Positions 8,655 through 17,317 of a DNA stretch of 64,000 bases are shown in pieces. The DNA is from Streptomyces sp. Edi4 (GTDB taxonomy: Bacteria; Actinomycetota; Actinomycetes; Streptomycetales; Streptomycetaceae): assembly GCF_040253615.1 (NCBI RefSeq), contig NZ_JBEJGY010000004.1, positions 7,748,209-7,812,208 of the forward strand. Reading direction: 5' to 3'. The notes beneath the pieces were generated by a model. The model saw only the letters and a program-made list of their open reading frames with translations. It was not told where the DNA came from and did not search any database. The translations under genes and the position numbers were made by a program. How positions within the stretch are numbered: position 1 is the stretch's first letter; each line of letters opens with the position of its first letter.

Positions 8655-9056
8655 TCAGCGGCAGTCGGAGTCGGTGGACAGGCCGGGTACCGGCTGATCG
8701 TTGTCGCCGCCGCGCACGTACACCGCGCTGATCCAGCCGATCGGGCCGCCGGCGTTCACCTGTACCCACCAGTTGTTCCGATAGGGCCCGTCCACCACCT
8801 CAGTGCTCTGCCGCTGGCAGTACGCCGTCACCCACCGCTTGCCGATCTGCGCGTGACCGATCGGCGGGCAGCTCGCCGAGGTACCCGCGCATTCCCGTAC
8901 GTTCACGCCGGTCGCCCACACGTACACCTGGGCGTCCGACGGGGACGCCTGGGCCGAGGTGGGAAGCATGAGGGGAAGCGCGGCGGCCGTCGCGACGGCG
9001 CCGGCCGGGATCGCGCGCCGCAGAGAACGCGCCGCCGCGCGCAGGGTGTTCGTCAT
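8655..9056 (-). CDS. Small secreted SH3-like protein, paralogue of the neighbour
   Basis: 133 residues: a twin-Arg-containing but ordinary-looking signal peptide ending TSAQA, then a mature SH3-like domain with VYVWATGVNVREC, GPYRNNWWVQVNAGGP and GWISAVYVRGGDNDQPVPG. The conserved cysteines pair as in 8138-8551. Two ATGs are possible; the one at 9056 stands 6 nt from GAGGAG, whereas the ATG at 9062 abuts the ribosome site, so 9056 is preferred. The start faces the SARP gene across a 300-bp shared intergenic region (9057-9354), which holds no other gene I can see. Confidence 0.75.
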   Translation of the reverse strand: MTNTLRAAARSLRRAIPAGAVATAAALPLMLPTSAQASPSDAQVYVWATGVNVRECAGTSASCPPIGHAQIGKRWVTAYCQRQSTEVVDGPYRNNWWVQVNAGGPIGWISAVYVRGGDNDQPVPGLSTDSDCR

Positions 9057-9354
9057 CGTCATCTCCTCGCTCGGTGACTTGTCGTCACAGAGCGGACGTG
9101 GCGCGTTCCCGGTCCGTATGAGTGCCCCTCGCGGGCGGGCACGGCAAGGGCAGGCAACAGGGGCAAGGGAGGGCAAGGGAGAGCGAGTTACGTGCGGCGC
9201 GCTTCCGTCCGCTCCAGCACTCGGGGGTATGAGCCACGATCCTGATCTGCGGAGCGCTCGAAACCGGACAATTACCTGCGGCGTGCGACACCCGCACCCG
9301 TCGTGCGGATATCGTTGTCGGGCCTTGTGCGGGATCGATGCTTGCCGGGGAACG

Positions 9355-12300
9355 ATGATCGAAGTGCGCCTGCTCGGGCCGGTCGAGGTGTGGGACGACG
9401 GGAAGCGAAATCTGTCTCTTGGCGGATCGAGACCCGTGGCGTTGCTGTCCGCGCTCGTCGTGCATCTGGGCGAAGTCCTCTCCACCGCAAAGCTGGTGGA
9501 CCTCGTGTGGGAGGAACGCGCCCCGGCGACCGCCGGCGCGCTGGTCGCCTCGCACGTCGCCGCCGCCCGTCGCGCCCTGGTGCCGGCCGGAGCCGCCATC
9601 GCGATCCGCACCCGGGCCCCCGGCTATCTCGCCGATCTGGACCCAGAACAGGTCGACGCGCGCCGGTTCGAACGGCTGCTGTCGGCCGGCCGGCGCGCCG
9701 AAGCCGCAGGACGCGACACCGAGGCCCTGGACCTGCTCACCGAAGCCCTCGCCCTGTGGCGCGGGCAGGACGCCCTGGAAGGCGTCACCCAGTCCTTCGC
9801 CCGGATCGAGGCGGCCAGACTGAAGGAGCTGCGGCTCGACGGGCAGGAGCACATCTACGCCCTGCGGCTGAAAATGGGCCACGACAGTGAGATCGTCGCC
9901 CCGCTCATGTCTCACGTCGCCGCCCATCCGTTGCGCGAACGACCGCGCGCCCAACTGATGACCGCCCTGCTCCGGATCGGCCGGGCGCCCGACGCGCTGC
10001 GGGTCTTCCAGGAGGGCCGCGACATACTCCGCGCCGACCTCGGGCTCGACCCGGGACCCGAACTGCACGCACTCCACCTCGCCGTGCTCCACAACGACCC
10101 CGCGCTCGCCGCAGGCTACCTCGGTACGGCGAACACACCCGCGTCCGGCCCGGCCTCCGGCCGTGTGTCCACCCCCGCGCCCGGTCGTGCGCCCGCCGAC
10201 TCCGCGGCCCCCGAGCCCACTGGTCCGGACGTCCCTGTGCCCGAGGCGCCGACGGATCCCGCGGCCTCGGCCGGTCCGACCCGCCCCGGCGCGTCCGAGA
10301 CCGGGGACCGGACGGACCGCCCGCCCTCCCATCTCCCGCCGGACGTCGCCGACTTCGTGGGCCGGACCCACCAGGTCACCTGGCTCGGCACGCTACTCGG
10401 CCAGGCGCGCGATCCCGCCAGGACCGCCCCACCCATCGCGGTCATCTCCGGCCGCCCCGGCATGGGAAAGACCGCGCTCGCCGTCCATGCCGCCCACCTC
10501 GCGGCGCCCCTCTTCCCCGACGGGCGTCTCTTCCTCGACCTGCGCGCCTCCGACACCACCCCGCTGAGCACCGTCGACGCGCTCACCAGGCTGCTGCGAG
10601 CACTCGGTGTCGACCCCGAGCCCGTTGCCGGCGCCGAAGACCTGATCGGTCTCTACCGAACCCAACTCGCGGACCGGCGCATCCTGTTGGTCCTGGACAA
10701 CGCTCCCAACGAGGCCGGGCTGCGGCCCCTGGTGCCGCCCGGTCCCGGCTCGGCCGTGCTGGTCACCAGCCGGCGACGGCTGACCGCGCTGGAGGGCGCG
10801 GTCCGCCTCGTCCTGTCCGTACCCGGCCAGGACGAGGCACTGCACCTGCTGACCACGGTCGCCGGCCACTCCGGCTCGCGCCCCGAGCCGGACGGCCTCG
10901 CCGAGATCGTCAGCCTGTGCGGCCAACTCCCGCTCGCCCTGCGGATCGCCGGCGCCCGGCTGGCCGCCCGGCCGCACTGGCGGCCCCGGCAGCTGGCCGG
11001 ACGCCTGCGGGACGAACGCCGCCGCCTCAACGAACTGCGCGTCGGTGACCTGGAGTTGAGAGCCAGCCTCGAACTGGGTTACGCGGAACTGGACCCGCCC
11101 GAGCGCCGGGCGCTGCGCCGCCTCGCGCTGATGGACCTGCCCGACTTCGCCGCCTGGATCGCCGCGCCGCTCCTCGACATCGGCACCGAGGAGGCGGAGG
11201 AGGCCGTCGAACGGCTCGTCGACTGCCACCTCATCGACGTGCTCGGCGTCGACGGCACCGGCGAGAACCGGTATCGCATCCACGACCTCGTGCGGGAACA
11301 CGCCCGCGAGCGCTGCCTGGCCGAGGAGAGCTCCACCGAACGAGCGGACGCCGTGCGGCGACTGGTCGCCTGCTGGCTCACGCTGGCCGACCGCGCGGCC
11401 GTCCGGGGACCTGGCGGGGTCTCCTGGCTGCTGCCGAAGCCCGACCCGGAGTGCCGCCTCGGCCCCGAGGTCCAGGACCGGCTCCTGACCCGGCCCGCCG
11501 CCTGGTTCGCCGCCGAACAGAGCTGTCTGGTCGCGGCTGTTCACCACTGTGCCGCTCAGGGCATGACGCGTGCCGCGCGCACCCTGGCGGGCGCTCTGAT
11601 CGCCAGTTCCGCCGCCGTATACAACCAGTTCGACCTCTGGGCGCAGTCCCACACCGTCGCCCTGGACGCCGTGCGCCGTGAGGGGGACGGCGAGGGCGAG
11701 GCATGGCTCCTCGTCGGCCTCGGTCAACTCCGTTACGAACAGGACAGGTTCGAGGAGGCGTACGCCTGCCTGGAACGCGCCCGGCGCCTGTTCGGCGAGC
11801 GGACGCCAACCACGGACGACGCCGAGGGACTGGCGGGGGACATGGCGCGCGACGCCCTGCGGGGGAGTGCCACCGCCCTGGTCGGCATCGGTACCATCCG
11901 CCGGGAACAGGCCCGGTTCGCGGAGGCGACCGAAGCGCTCACCGCCGCCCTGGAGCGGTACGACACGCTCGGAGACGATGCGGGCCTGGCCCGCACCCTG
12001 TACGGGATCGGCTACGTCCACCTCGAGCAGGGGCGCGGCGATCGGGCCCGCGAGGCGCTGGCCCGGGCCCTGGGGCTGTTCCGGCGGGCCGGCGACCACC
12101 AGGGCGAGGCTCTGACCCTGCGCGCGATCGCCCTGTGCGACCGAGCGCTCGGCGCGCTGGGGGACGCCGCGGGGCTGCTCACCGAGGCGCTGGGCATTTT
12201 CACCTCACTCGGCGACTCCTACGGCCTCATGTATACCGAACAGGCCCTGGCGAAGGTCGAGTTGCGTCAGGGGCTGCTGGACCGGGCGGACGCGCGGCTC

Positions 12301-12603
12301 GAGCGGTGTCTGGCGGTGGCGCGGGAGCGGGAGGACCGCTTCGGCGAGGCACTGGTGCTGCGCACCCGGGGCGAGTGGCACCTGGCAGGCGGCCACCCGG
12401 ACCGCGCGCAGGCACCGTTGCGGGACGCGCTCGCCCTCTGGGAACGTCTCGCCCTGCCACTGTGGCGCGCCCGCACCCTGCGCGATCTGGCCGAGGTGCA
12501 CGAGGCACACGGTGACCTCATGGCCGCCGAGGAGGGCCGCCGCCAGGCCCAAGCGGCCTTCCGGGCCCTCGGCAGCAGGGAGGCGTGGGAAAAACGCGGC
12601 TGA
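9355..12603 (+). CDS. AfsR/SARP-type large transcriptional regulator (wHTH-BTAD-NB-ARC-TPR)
   Basis: 1082 residues. Order: OmpR-like winged helix (MIEVRLLGPVEVWDD, residues 1-95); bacterial transcriptional activation domain to about 250, ending RADLGLDPGPELHALH; a Pro/Ala-rich linker; an NB-ARC-type ATPase from about 325 with P-loop SGRPGMGKTALA at about 365; and tetratricopeptide repeats from about 830 to the end. This is the AfsR architecture: ATP binding and often phosphorylation promote binding to direct repeats spaced 11 bp. ATG 9355 follows GGGGA and starts the winged helix; the frame is open further upstream without homology. Three such repeats lie just downstream, before the VanX-like gene, a likely target. 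Confidence 0.9.
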   Translation: MIEVRLLGPVEVWDDGKRNLSLGGSRPVALLSALVVHLGEVLSTAKLVDLVWEERAPATAGALVASHVAAARRALVPAGAAIAIRTRAPGYLADLDPEQVDARRFERLLSAGRRAEAAGRDTEALDLLTEALALWRGQDALEGVTQSFARIEAARLKELRLDGQEHIYALRLKMGHDSEIVAPLMSHVAAHPLRERPRAQLMTALLRIGRAPDALRVFQEGRDILRADLGLDPGPELHALHLAVLHNDPALAAGYLGTANTPASGPASGRVSTPAPGRAPADSAAPEPTGPDVPVPEAPTDPAASAGPTRPGASETGDRTDRPPSHLPPDVADFVGRTHQVTWLGTLLGQARDPARTAPPIAVISGRPGMGKTALAVHAAHLAAPLFPDGRLFLDLRASDTTPLSTVDALTRLLRALGVDPEPVAGAEDLIGLYRTQLADRRILLVLDNAPNEAGLRPLVPPGPGSAVLVTSRRRLTALEGAVRLVLSVPGQDEALHLLTTVAGHSGSRPEPDGLAEIVSLCGQLPLALRIAGARLAARPHWRPRQLAGRLRDERRRLNELRVGDLELRASLELGYAELDPPERRALRRLALMDLPDFAAWIAAPLLDIGTEEAEEAVERLVDCHLIDVLGVDGTGENRYRIHDLVREHARERCLAEESSTERADAVRRLVACWLTLADRAAVRGPGGVSWLLPKPDPECRLGPEVQDRLLTRPAAWFAAEQSCLVAAVHHCAAQGMTRAARTLAGALIASSAAVYNQFDLWAQSHTVALDAVRREGDGEGEAWLLVGLGQLRYEQDRFEEAYACLERARRLFGERTPTTDDAEGLAGDMARDALRGSATALVGIGTIRREQARFAEATEALTAALERYDTLGDDAGLARTLYGIGYVHLEQGRGDRAREALARALGLFRRAGDHQGEALTLRAIALCDRALGALGDAAGLLTEALGIFTSLGDSYGLMYTEQALAKVELRQGLLDRADARLERCLAVAREREDRFGEALVLRTRGEWHLAGGHPDRAQAPLRDALALWERLALPLWRARTLRDLAEVHEAHGDLMAAEEGRRQAQAAFRALGSREAWEKRG

Positions 12604-12713
12604 ACGCTGCCGGGACGGGGTTTTGCGCGGAGCGCTGCCCGGTCGGTCAGGAGCAACACTGATCTGTTCACCGGAGCCGATTCGCGTCGGGGCAGCGGAC
12701 GGGTGCTGTGCTT

Positions 12714-12741
12714 GCAGAGCACCAGCAGAGGTTTTGCAGAG
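12714..12741 (+). promoter_or_regulatory. Three GCAGAG direct repeats with 11-bp period, candidate SARP box
   Basis: GCAGAG occurs at 12714, 12725 and 12736, exactly one helical turn apart. SARP/AfsR proteins bind such direct repeats placed about 8 bp before the -10 hexamer. Eight bases after the last copy stands GACCAT (12750-12755), which would put the transcript start at or near GTG 12762, a leaderless message. Confidence 0.55.
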
Positions 12742-12761
12742 GTGCCCGGGACCATCGACGC

Positions 12762-13445
12762 GTGACCGACATCATCACTCTCTCCGATCCGCGCGTGGCG
12801 GCCGTCCCGCTGGAGGACTGCGCGGAACCGCTCGTCGACATCCGGGGCGTACCCGAGCTGCTGCTCGACGGCCGGCAGGCCGACGGCCTCGGCGCCTACG
12901 CCCGGATCCGGTCCGGTGTCCTCGACCGGCTCCTTCGGGCACAGCGAGCGCTCCCTTCGGGAACGCGCCTCCTGGTGGTCGAGGGATACCGGCCGCCGGA
13001 GCTGCAACGCGTCTACTTCGAACGGTATGCGGGGGCCTTGCGGGCCGCGCACCCCGAGGCGTCTCCGGGTCGGATCCGAGAACTGGCCAGCGCCTACATC
13101 TCGCCGCCGGAGGTCGCCCCGCACGTCAGCGGCGGCGGGATCGACCTGACGCTGTGCACCGAGGACGGCACCGAACTGGCCCTGGGCACCGAGGTCAACG
13201 CCTCCCCGGAGGAGAGCGACAACGCGTGCCGTACGGACGCGCCGAACATCGACGCCACCGCCCGTGCCCACCGCGAGGTCATGCGGCGGGCGCTGACATC
13301 CGCCGGATTCGTCAACTACCCCACGGAATGGTGGCACTGGTCCTACGGCGACCGGTACTGGGCGCTGCTGTCCGGGCAGCCGGCCGCCCACTACGGCCCC
13401 GTGGAACTGCCGGACGGGCCCCGGCCCACCGCCGCACCGGCCTGA
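12762..13445 (+). CDS. VanX-like D-Ala-D-Ala dipeptidase (peptidase family M15D)
   Basis: 227 residues, no signal peptide, hence cytoplasmic. VanX-type zinc dipeptidases cleave D-Ala-D-Ala, either as part of glycopeptide resistance or for recycling of wall precursors. The whole catalytic set is visible with correct spacing: Arg in VEGYRPPELQ, zinc His and Asp in HVSGGGID, and Glu plus zinc His in EWWH. GTG 12762 starts the family homology; the frame extends upstream without support. No vanH/vanA genes are adjacent, so a housekeeping or peptide-scavenging role is more likely than vancomycin resistance. It follows the SARP gene and carries SARP-like repeats in its promoter. Confidence 0.88.
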   Translation: MTDIITLSDPRVAAVPLEDCAEPLVDIRGVPELLLDGRQADGLGAYARIRSGVLDRLLRAQRALPSGTRLLVVEGYRPPELQRVYFERYAGALRAAHPEASPGRIRELASAYISPPEVAPHVSGGGIDLTLCTEDGTELALGTEVNASPEESDNACRTDAPNIDATARAHREVMRRALTSAGFVNYPTEWWHWSYGDRYWALLSGQPAAHYGPVELPDGPRPTAAPA

Positions 13446-13516
13446 CCCTGACCCGGCCGACTGAAGCCCGCATCCACCTGACCAGTGAAACCGCGGGTAC
13501 GAGGGGGAAACATCCG

Positions 13517-14062
13517 ATGAGCCGCATCGAACCCTGCCGCAGCGCCACCGACCGCCCGCCCGACGGCATGAACTCGGCCGAGTTCGACGCCGTCTTCACC
13601 GAGGTCATGCCCCGGCTGCGCCGACGGCTCCTGGCCCTGACCGGAAATCCGCACGACGCCGACGACTTGCTCCAGGACACCTACCTGCGGCTCTCCCGCC
13701 GCGCAAGGAAACGCACCCTCGCCCCCCAACAGCATCCGTACGCCTACGCCTCCGCGACCGCGCTCAACCTGCTGCGTGACTCCTGGCAGCGTCCCTCCCG
13801 CCGGGAGACGGTCACCGACCGGCTGCCCGAGGGCGGCTGGGACGGGGGCGTCGAGCGCTGCGAGGCGCGCCGCACGGCGCTTGCGCTGCTCGCCCTGCTG
13901 ACGCCGAAGGAGGCCGCCGCCGTGATCCTCGTGGATCTGGAGGGGCTGAGTCACGACGTGGCGGGGGAGCGGCTGGGCGCACACCGGGGGACGGTGCAGC
14001 GCAACCGGATGCGGGGCCTCGCCAAGATGAGGGCCGCGCTGTGCGAGACCCGGCCCCGCTGA
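13517..14062 (+). CDS. ECF-type RNA polymerase sigma factor
   Basis: 181 residues with sigma region 2 (LTGNPHDADDLLQDTYLRL at about residues 44-62) and region 4 (LLTPKEAAAVILVDLEGLSH ... RLGAHRGTVQRNRMRGLAKM). Sigma factors of this size direct RNA polymerase to small stress regulons. No anti-sigma gene is adjacent: the gene before is the VanX-like peptidase (71-bp gap) and the next is convergent. ATG 13517 follows GAGGGGG at 8-9 nt. Given the neighbours, all cell-wall or secreted proteins, control of envelope genes is plausible but not shown. Confidence 0.85.
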   Translation: MSRIEPCRSATDRPPDGMNSAEFDAVFTEVMPRLRRRLLALTGNPHDADDLLQDTYLRLSRRARKRTLAPQQHPYAYASATALNLLRDSWQRPSRRETVTDRLPEGGWDGGVERCEARRTALALLALLTPKEAAAVILVDLEGLSHDVAGERLGAHRGTVQRNRMRGLAKMRAALCETRPR

Positions 14063-14084
14063 CGACGGCAAATGGAGAAGGAGA

Positions 14085-14107
14085 GGGCGGGGCACCGGGT
14101 CCCGCCC
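14085..14107. terminator. Stem-loop between convergent genes
   Basis: GGGCGGG pairs with CCCGCCC across a 9-nt loop, between the sigma gene stop (14062) and the stop of the minus-strand SH3 gene (14130). Confidence 0.5.
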
Positions 14108-14129
14108 CCCCCACCATCCGTACGCCGTC

Positions 14130-14528
14130 TCAGCACGTCGCGTCGGCCGGCAGCCCCGCGTACTCGTTCCCCTTGAGGTAGACCGCGCTGGCCCAGCCCT
14201 CGGTGAAACCGATCCACACGTCGTTGGTGTAGCCGTGGTCCCGGACGGTCTCACCATGTGACCAGCAGAGGGCGTCCGAACGGGTCTCCCCGGCGCGGAT
14301 CTTGTCGAAGGCGCGGGAGGAAGTGTTGGGCGCGCTGCGGATGTTGACGGTCTCGTACGCCGTGACGCTGTAGGGGCCGGGTGTGCGTCCGCTCCGCCCG
14401 GCCGCCGGCGCGCCACCGGCCGTCTGGGCTCCGGCCGTCGGCGCGGTGGACAGCAGGACGGCCGTGGCGGTGACGGCGAGGACGACAGGTGTGGCGAGGG
14501 AACGGCGCGAGGACGGAAAGAGGGGCAC
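14130..14528 (-). CDS. Small secreted SH3-like protein
   Basis: 132 residues. A signal peptide ends near APTAGA, followed by an Ala/Gly-rich spacer and an SH3-like domain with ETVNIRSAPNTSS, a central cysteine, the HGYTNDVWIGF strand and GWASAVYLKGNEYAGLP. The pattern (NIRSAP, TNDVW, SAVYLKG) is the one repeated twice in the NlpC/P60 protein that starts 290 bp away on the other strand. Start GTG 14528 has AGGAG with 6-nt spacing. Probably a cell-wall-associated protein; the ligand is unknown. Confidence 0.75.
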   Translation of the reverse strand: MPLFPSSRRSLATPVVLAVTATAVLLSTAPTAGAQTAGGAPAAGRSGRTPGPYSVTAYETVNIRSAPNTSSRAFDKIRAGETRSDALCWSHGETVRDHGYTNDVWIGFTEGWASAVYLKGNEYAGLPADATC

Positions 14529-14817
14529 GGAGATCTCCTGACGTGGAGGGCGGCAGGCACAGCCACGGACGCGACGAACGCGCGGGCGCGGCCGGCCGAC
14601 GGTGCAGGACGGATCGGGTGGGGCAAAGGTGTCGGGGTCGGGCCAAGATGGTCGACGCCGAGTTCGGCGGGGTCACCAGGGGGACGGCGGCAGGGCGGAG
14701 GGCGTATGAGCACCGCATTCACGAGTGTGCGTGACGCAGGTCACTCCCGCGAAGGCATATCGGCGTCCGCCCGGCGCGGTCCACGGGTTGACAGCCCGTC
14801 AACGGAGGATGTGCACC

Positions 14818-15975
14818 GTGAACACCACCCTCAGGACGCGCCGCGTCGCCGGCCACTCGCTGGCCGCCGTCGCCGCCCTCGCCCTCGCCGCCGTTCTGCC
14901 CGCGACGGCGCACGCCGCGTCCGCCGCCCCCGCTTCCCCCCAGGCCACCTGTGATGTGCTCGCCCCGGGCGCCTCGGCCACCGCGGAGGCCGCCGTCCGC
15001 GCCGCGTGCGGCCAGATCGGCCTCTGGTACAGCTGGGGCGGCGGACATGGTGCCACGCCGGGCGCGAGTTACGGCTACTACGACGGCTCCGACCCCGACA
15101 GCCTCCACGACAACGAGCGCAAGGGCTTCGACTGCTCCGGCCTCACCCGGTACGCCTACGCCCAGGCGACCGGCCGCGACCTGCTCAACGGCACAGCCGA
15201 CGACCAGTTCCACACGTCGCACGCGACGGCCAGATTCTCCGCGGCCCAGGGATCGGCGCCTCTCCTCCCCGGAGACCTGATGTTCTGGGGCAGCGGTCAC
15301 ATCCACCATGTCGCCGTCTACATCGGCGCAGGGCAGATGGTGGAGGCGTACGAATCGGGCACCCACATCCGGGTGGCGCCGGTGCGTACCGGTGGCGATT
15401 ACGCCGGCGCCGTCCGAATCGACGGCTCCGGCACGGTGCCGCCCCCGCCGGCCAACGGAGGCACCACCTTCGAGACCTGGGGCACCCGAGTGCGCACCCA
15501 CTCCTCGCCCGGCGTCAACGCGTCCGTCGTGGACACGTTCCCCGGCCCCACCCAGGTGTCGGTGATGTGCCAACAACACGCCGAGGTGGTCACCGCCGAC
15601 GGCTACACCAATGACATCTGGTCCAAGCTGTCCGACGGCTCCTGGCTGACGAACATCTACATCAAGGGCCCGGCGTCGCTGCCCGGCATCCCGGACTGCG
15701 GCGGCAGCTCCACCCCGCCGCCGAGCGGCGGCAGCACGGCGTTCCAGTCCTGGGGCACCGGGGTGCGCACCCATTCCGAAGCCAACGTGAACGCCGCCGT
15801 CGTGGACTACTTCCCGAAGCCCACCACCGTCAACGTGGCCTGCCAGGCGCACGCCCAGACGGTGACCGCCGACGGCTACACCAACGATGCCTGGTCCCGG
15901 CTCACCGACGGTTCGTGGCTGACGAACATCTACATCAAGGGTCCGGCGTGGCTGCCCGGAGTGCCCACCTGCTGA
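14818..15975 (+). CDS. Secreted NlpC/P60 peptidoglycan hydrolase with two SH3-like repeats
   Basis: 385 residues: signal peptide to about residue 33 (ATAHA), NlpC/P60 cysteine peptidase domain about 45-205, then two near-identical SH3-like repeats at about 216-294 and 307-385 joined by a Pro/Gly/Ser linker. Catalytic Cys106 (GFDCSGLTRYAYA), His164 (HIHHVAVYIG) and the third polar residue His183 (GTHIRVAPV) are present. Such enzymes cut D-Glu-to-diamino-acid bonds in wall stem peptides. The repeats share VRTHSxxxVNAxVVDxFP and DGYTND, so they arose by internal duplication, and they resemble the single-domain protein at 14130-14528. GTG 14818 stands 9 nt from GGAGG; ATG 14809 overlaps the ribosome site. 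Confidence 0.9.
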   Translation: MNTTLRTRRVAGHSLAAVAALALAAVLPATAHAASAAPASPQATCDVLAPGASATAEAAVRAACGQIGLWYSWGGGHGATPGASYGYYDGSDPDSLHDNERKGFDCSGLTRYAYAQATGRDLLNGTADDQFHTSHATARFSAAQGSAPLLPGDLMFWGSGHIHHVAVYIGAGQMVEAYESGTHIRVAPVRTGGDYAGAVRIDGSGTVPPPPANGGTTFETWGTRVRTHSSPGVNASVVDTFPGPTQVSVMCQQHAEVVTADGYTNDIWSKLSDGSWLTNIYIKGPASLPGIPDCGGSSTPPPSGGSTAFQSWGTGVRTHSEANVNAAVVDYFPKPTTVNVACQAHAQTVTADGYTNDAWSRLTDGSWLTNIYIKGPAWLPGVPTC

Positions 15976-15992
15976 GCCCGGACGGTTCATGG

Positions 15993-16031
15993 CTGTGGGC
16001 CCCGCGCCGGTGTTGCGGCGGGGGCCCACAG
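15993..16031. terminator. Bidirectional stem-loop terminator
   Basis: CTGTGGGCCCC pairs perfectly with GGGGCCCACAG, with a second small inner stem in the 17-nt loop. It lies between the convergent stops at 15975 and 16053. Confidence 0.75.
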
Positions 16032-16052
16032 TTCCTGAAGGGGCTGGGGTGG

Positions 16053-16214
16053 TTACCAGCGATACCAGCGGCCACTGCCGCCCTTGGGACGGGCGACGAA
16101 GCCGACGAGCCAGACAACGAGCACGATGATCGCGATCCACCACAGCGCCTTGAGTGCGAAACCCGCGCCGAACAGGATCAGAGCCAGCAGGAGAACGAGA
16201 AGCAGGGGAACCAT
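16053..16214 (-). CDS. Small hydrophobic membrane protein
   Basis: 53 residues: two short hydrophobic segments (MVPLLLVLLLALILFGAGF, then LWWIAIIVLVVWLVGF) and a basic Gly/Ser/Arg tail ending RWYRW. This kind of two-helix protein is conserved in Streptomyces and simply called hydrophobic protein; its function is not known. The frame is open to 16235, but ATG 16214 has GGAGG 9 nt upstream and opens the first helix, so it is preferred. Confidence 0.75.
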   Translation of the reverse strand: MVPLLLVLLLALILFGAGFALKALWWIAIIVLVVWLVGFVARPKGGSGRWYRW

Positions 16215-16389
16215 AGTTATCAACCTCCGAGCCACCGAATGCCCTGCCGTGGCACGGCTACACCGGGCCCGTGCAACTGTTTACAAGTGCTTCGGCCGGG
16301 AACCCGTCCTCCTTTTCCGCACCTCACATGTCCCTGGATGACGAGCTCTGTCGAAAGGAGCGGACACTCGGCGCGGCTGTGGTCCGCCG

Positions 16390-17196
16390 TCAGGCCGCCG
16401 CCCTGAAGACGTACGCCGTCATCGGGGCGGTGACAGGGCCCGGGCCCAGACGGGCCGTCATTTCCTCGATGACGGTGGCGTGGACGGCTTGTTCGTCCCC
16501 GCACTGCTCGACGGCCACACGCACGGGTGTCCCGGTGAGGTACCCGGTGGCGAGATCGGCGATCGAGGAGGCCCGGCCCTGAAGCGTCAGCTCTTCTTCG
16601 TGCTCGACCGTGAACCCGGCGGCCGCGAGGTCCGCGGCCACAACAGCGGGGTCGGCGCAGCCGTGCGGAACCGTCGGGATGAAGCGCGGCGGCCCGGCCG
16701 GAAAGGCCCGCTCCAGCCCGGCCTGGAGGGCGACTTCGAAGGCATGGGTATGGAACGGGCCCCACGTGTTGAACAGGAACTGGCCACCCGGGACCAGCAC
16801 CCGGCGGACCTCGGCGAACGCTGCTACGCGGTCGGGAAAGAACATCACGCCGAACTGGCAGACCACCAGATCGAAGCTTCCGCCCGGGAACGGCAACCGC
16901 TGTGCGTCGGCCTGCCGCCACACAGCGCCCGGCGCCCGGACCGATCCGAGTGCGACCATGGCGTCGTTGAGGTCGGTGGCGGTGACCTCGGCCGAGGGAG
17001 CCGCTGCGAGCAGGTCCGACGTCAACGCCCCTGTCCCCGCGGCCAGTTCGAGGATCCGCTCGGGATGAAGTGCCGCCGCGCGAGAGGTCAGGTCCTCCGC
17101 GAAGGGCCGGAAGACCACCGGCACGAGGTACTGGTCATAGGCCGCCGACATGGAAGTGGTCCACTGCCGGCCGGCGTCGTTTCCCGTCACCCGCAC
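16390..17196 (-). CDS. Class I SAM-dependent methyltransferase
   Basis: 268 residues with the Rossmann-type SAM fold: ILELAAGTGALTSDLL (motif I, about residues 48-63), VTATDLNDAM (motif II), FDLVVCQFGVMFFPD (motif IV) and LVPGGQFLFNTWG (post-motif). It resembles UbiE/Methyltransf_11 small-molecule methyltransferases; the acceptor cannot be predicted. Downstream members of this family often act in secondary metabolism, but no biosynthetic genes flank it. GTG 17196 is used; an in-frame GTG 6 nt later or ATG at MSAAYDQYL are possible starts. Confidence 0.8.
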   Translation of the reverse strand: MRVTGNDAGRQWTTSMSAAYDQYLVPVVFRPFAEDLTSRAAALHPERILELAAGTGALTSDLLAAAPSAEVTATDLNDAMVALGSVRAPGAVWRQADAQRLPFPGGSFDLVVCQFGVMFFPDRVAAFAEVRRVLVPGGQFLFNTWGPFHTHAFEVALQAGLERAFPAGPPRFIPTVPHGCADPAVVAADLAAAGFTVEHEEELTLQGRASSIADLATGYLTGTPVRVAVEQCGDEQAVHATVIEEMTARLGPGPVTAPMTAYVFRAAA

Positions 17197-17317
17197 GACG
17201 GTAACGCCGCCTCGGCACCCCTCATCTCCGCCGCGCCGCCACGCCGGTCGAACGCGCGACCACGCAGCCGGTGCCCTTCGGCTCGCGTCGACGTGGTCGG
17301 GTCGAGGACATCACGGC

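Noticed and set aside
10393..12099. Long minus-strand frame opposite the SARP gene
   Set aside because: Antisense shadow of a high-GC gene; Gly/Arg/Pro-biased composition and no family motif.
12512..14062. One very long plus-strand frame spanning the dipeptidase and the sigma gene
   Set aside because: Only the part from ATG 13517 shows sigma-factor motifs; the rest overla​ps the well-supported VanX-like gene in another frame.
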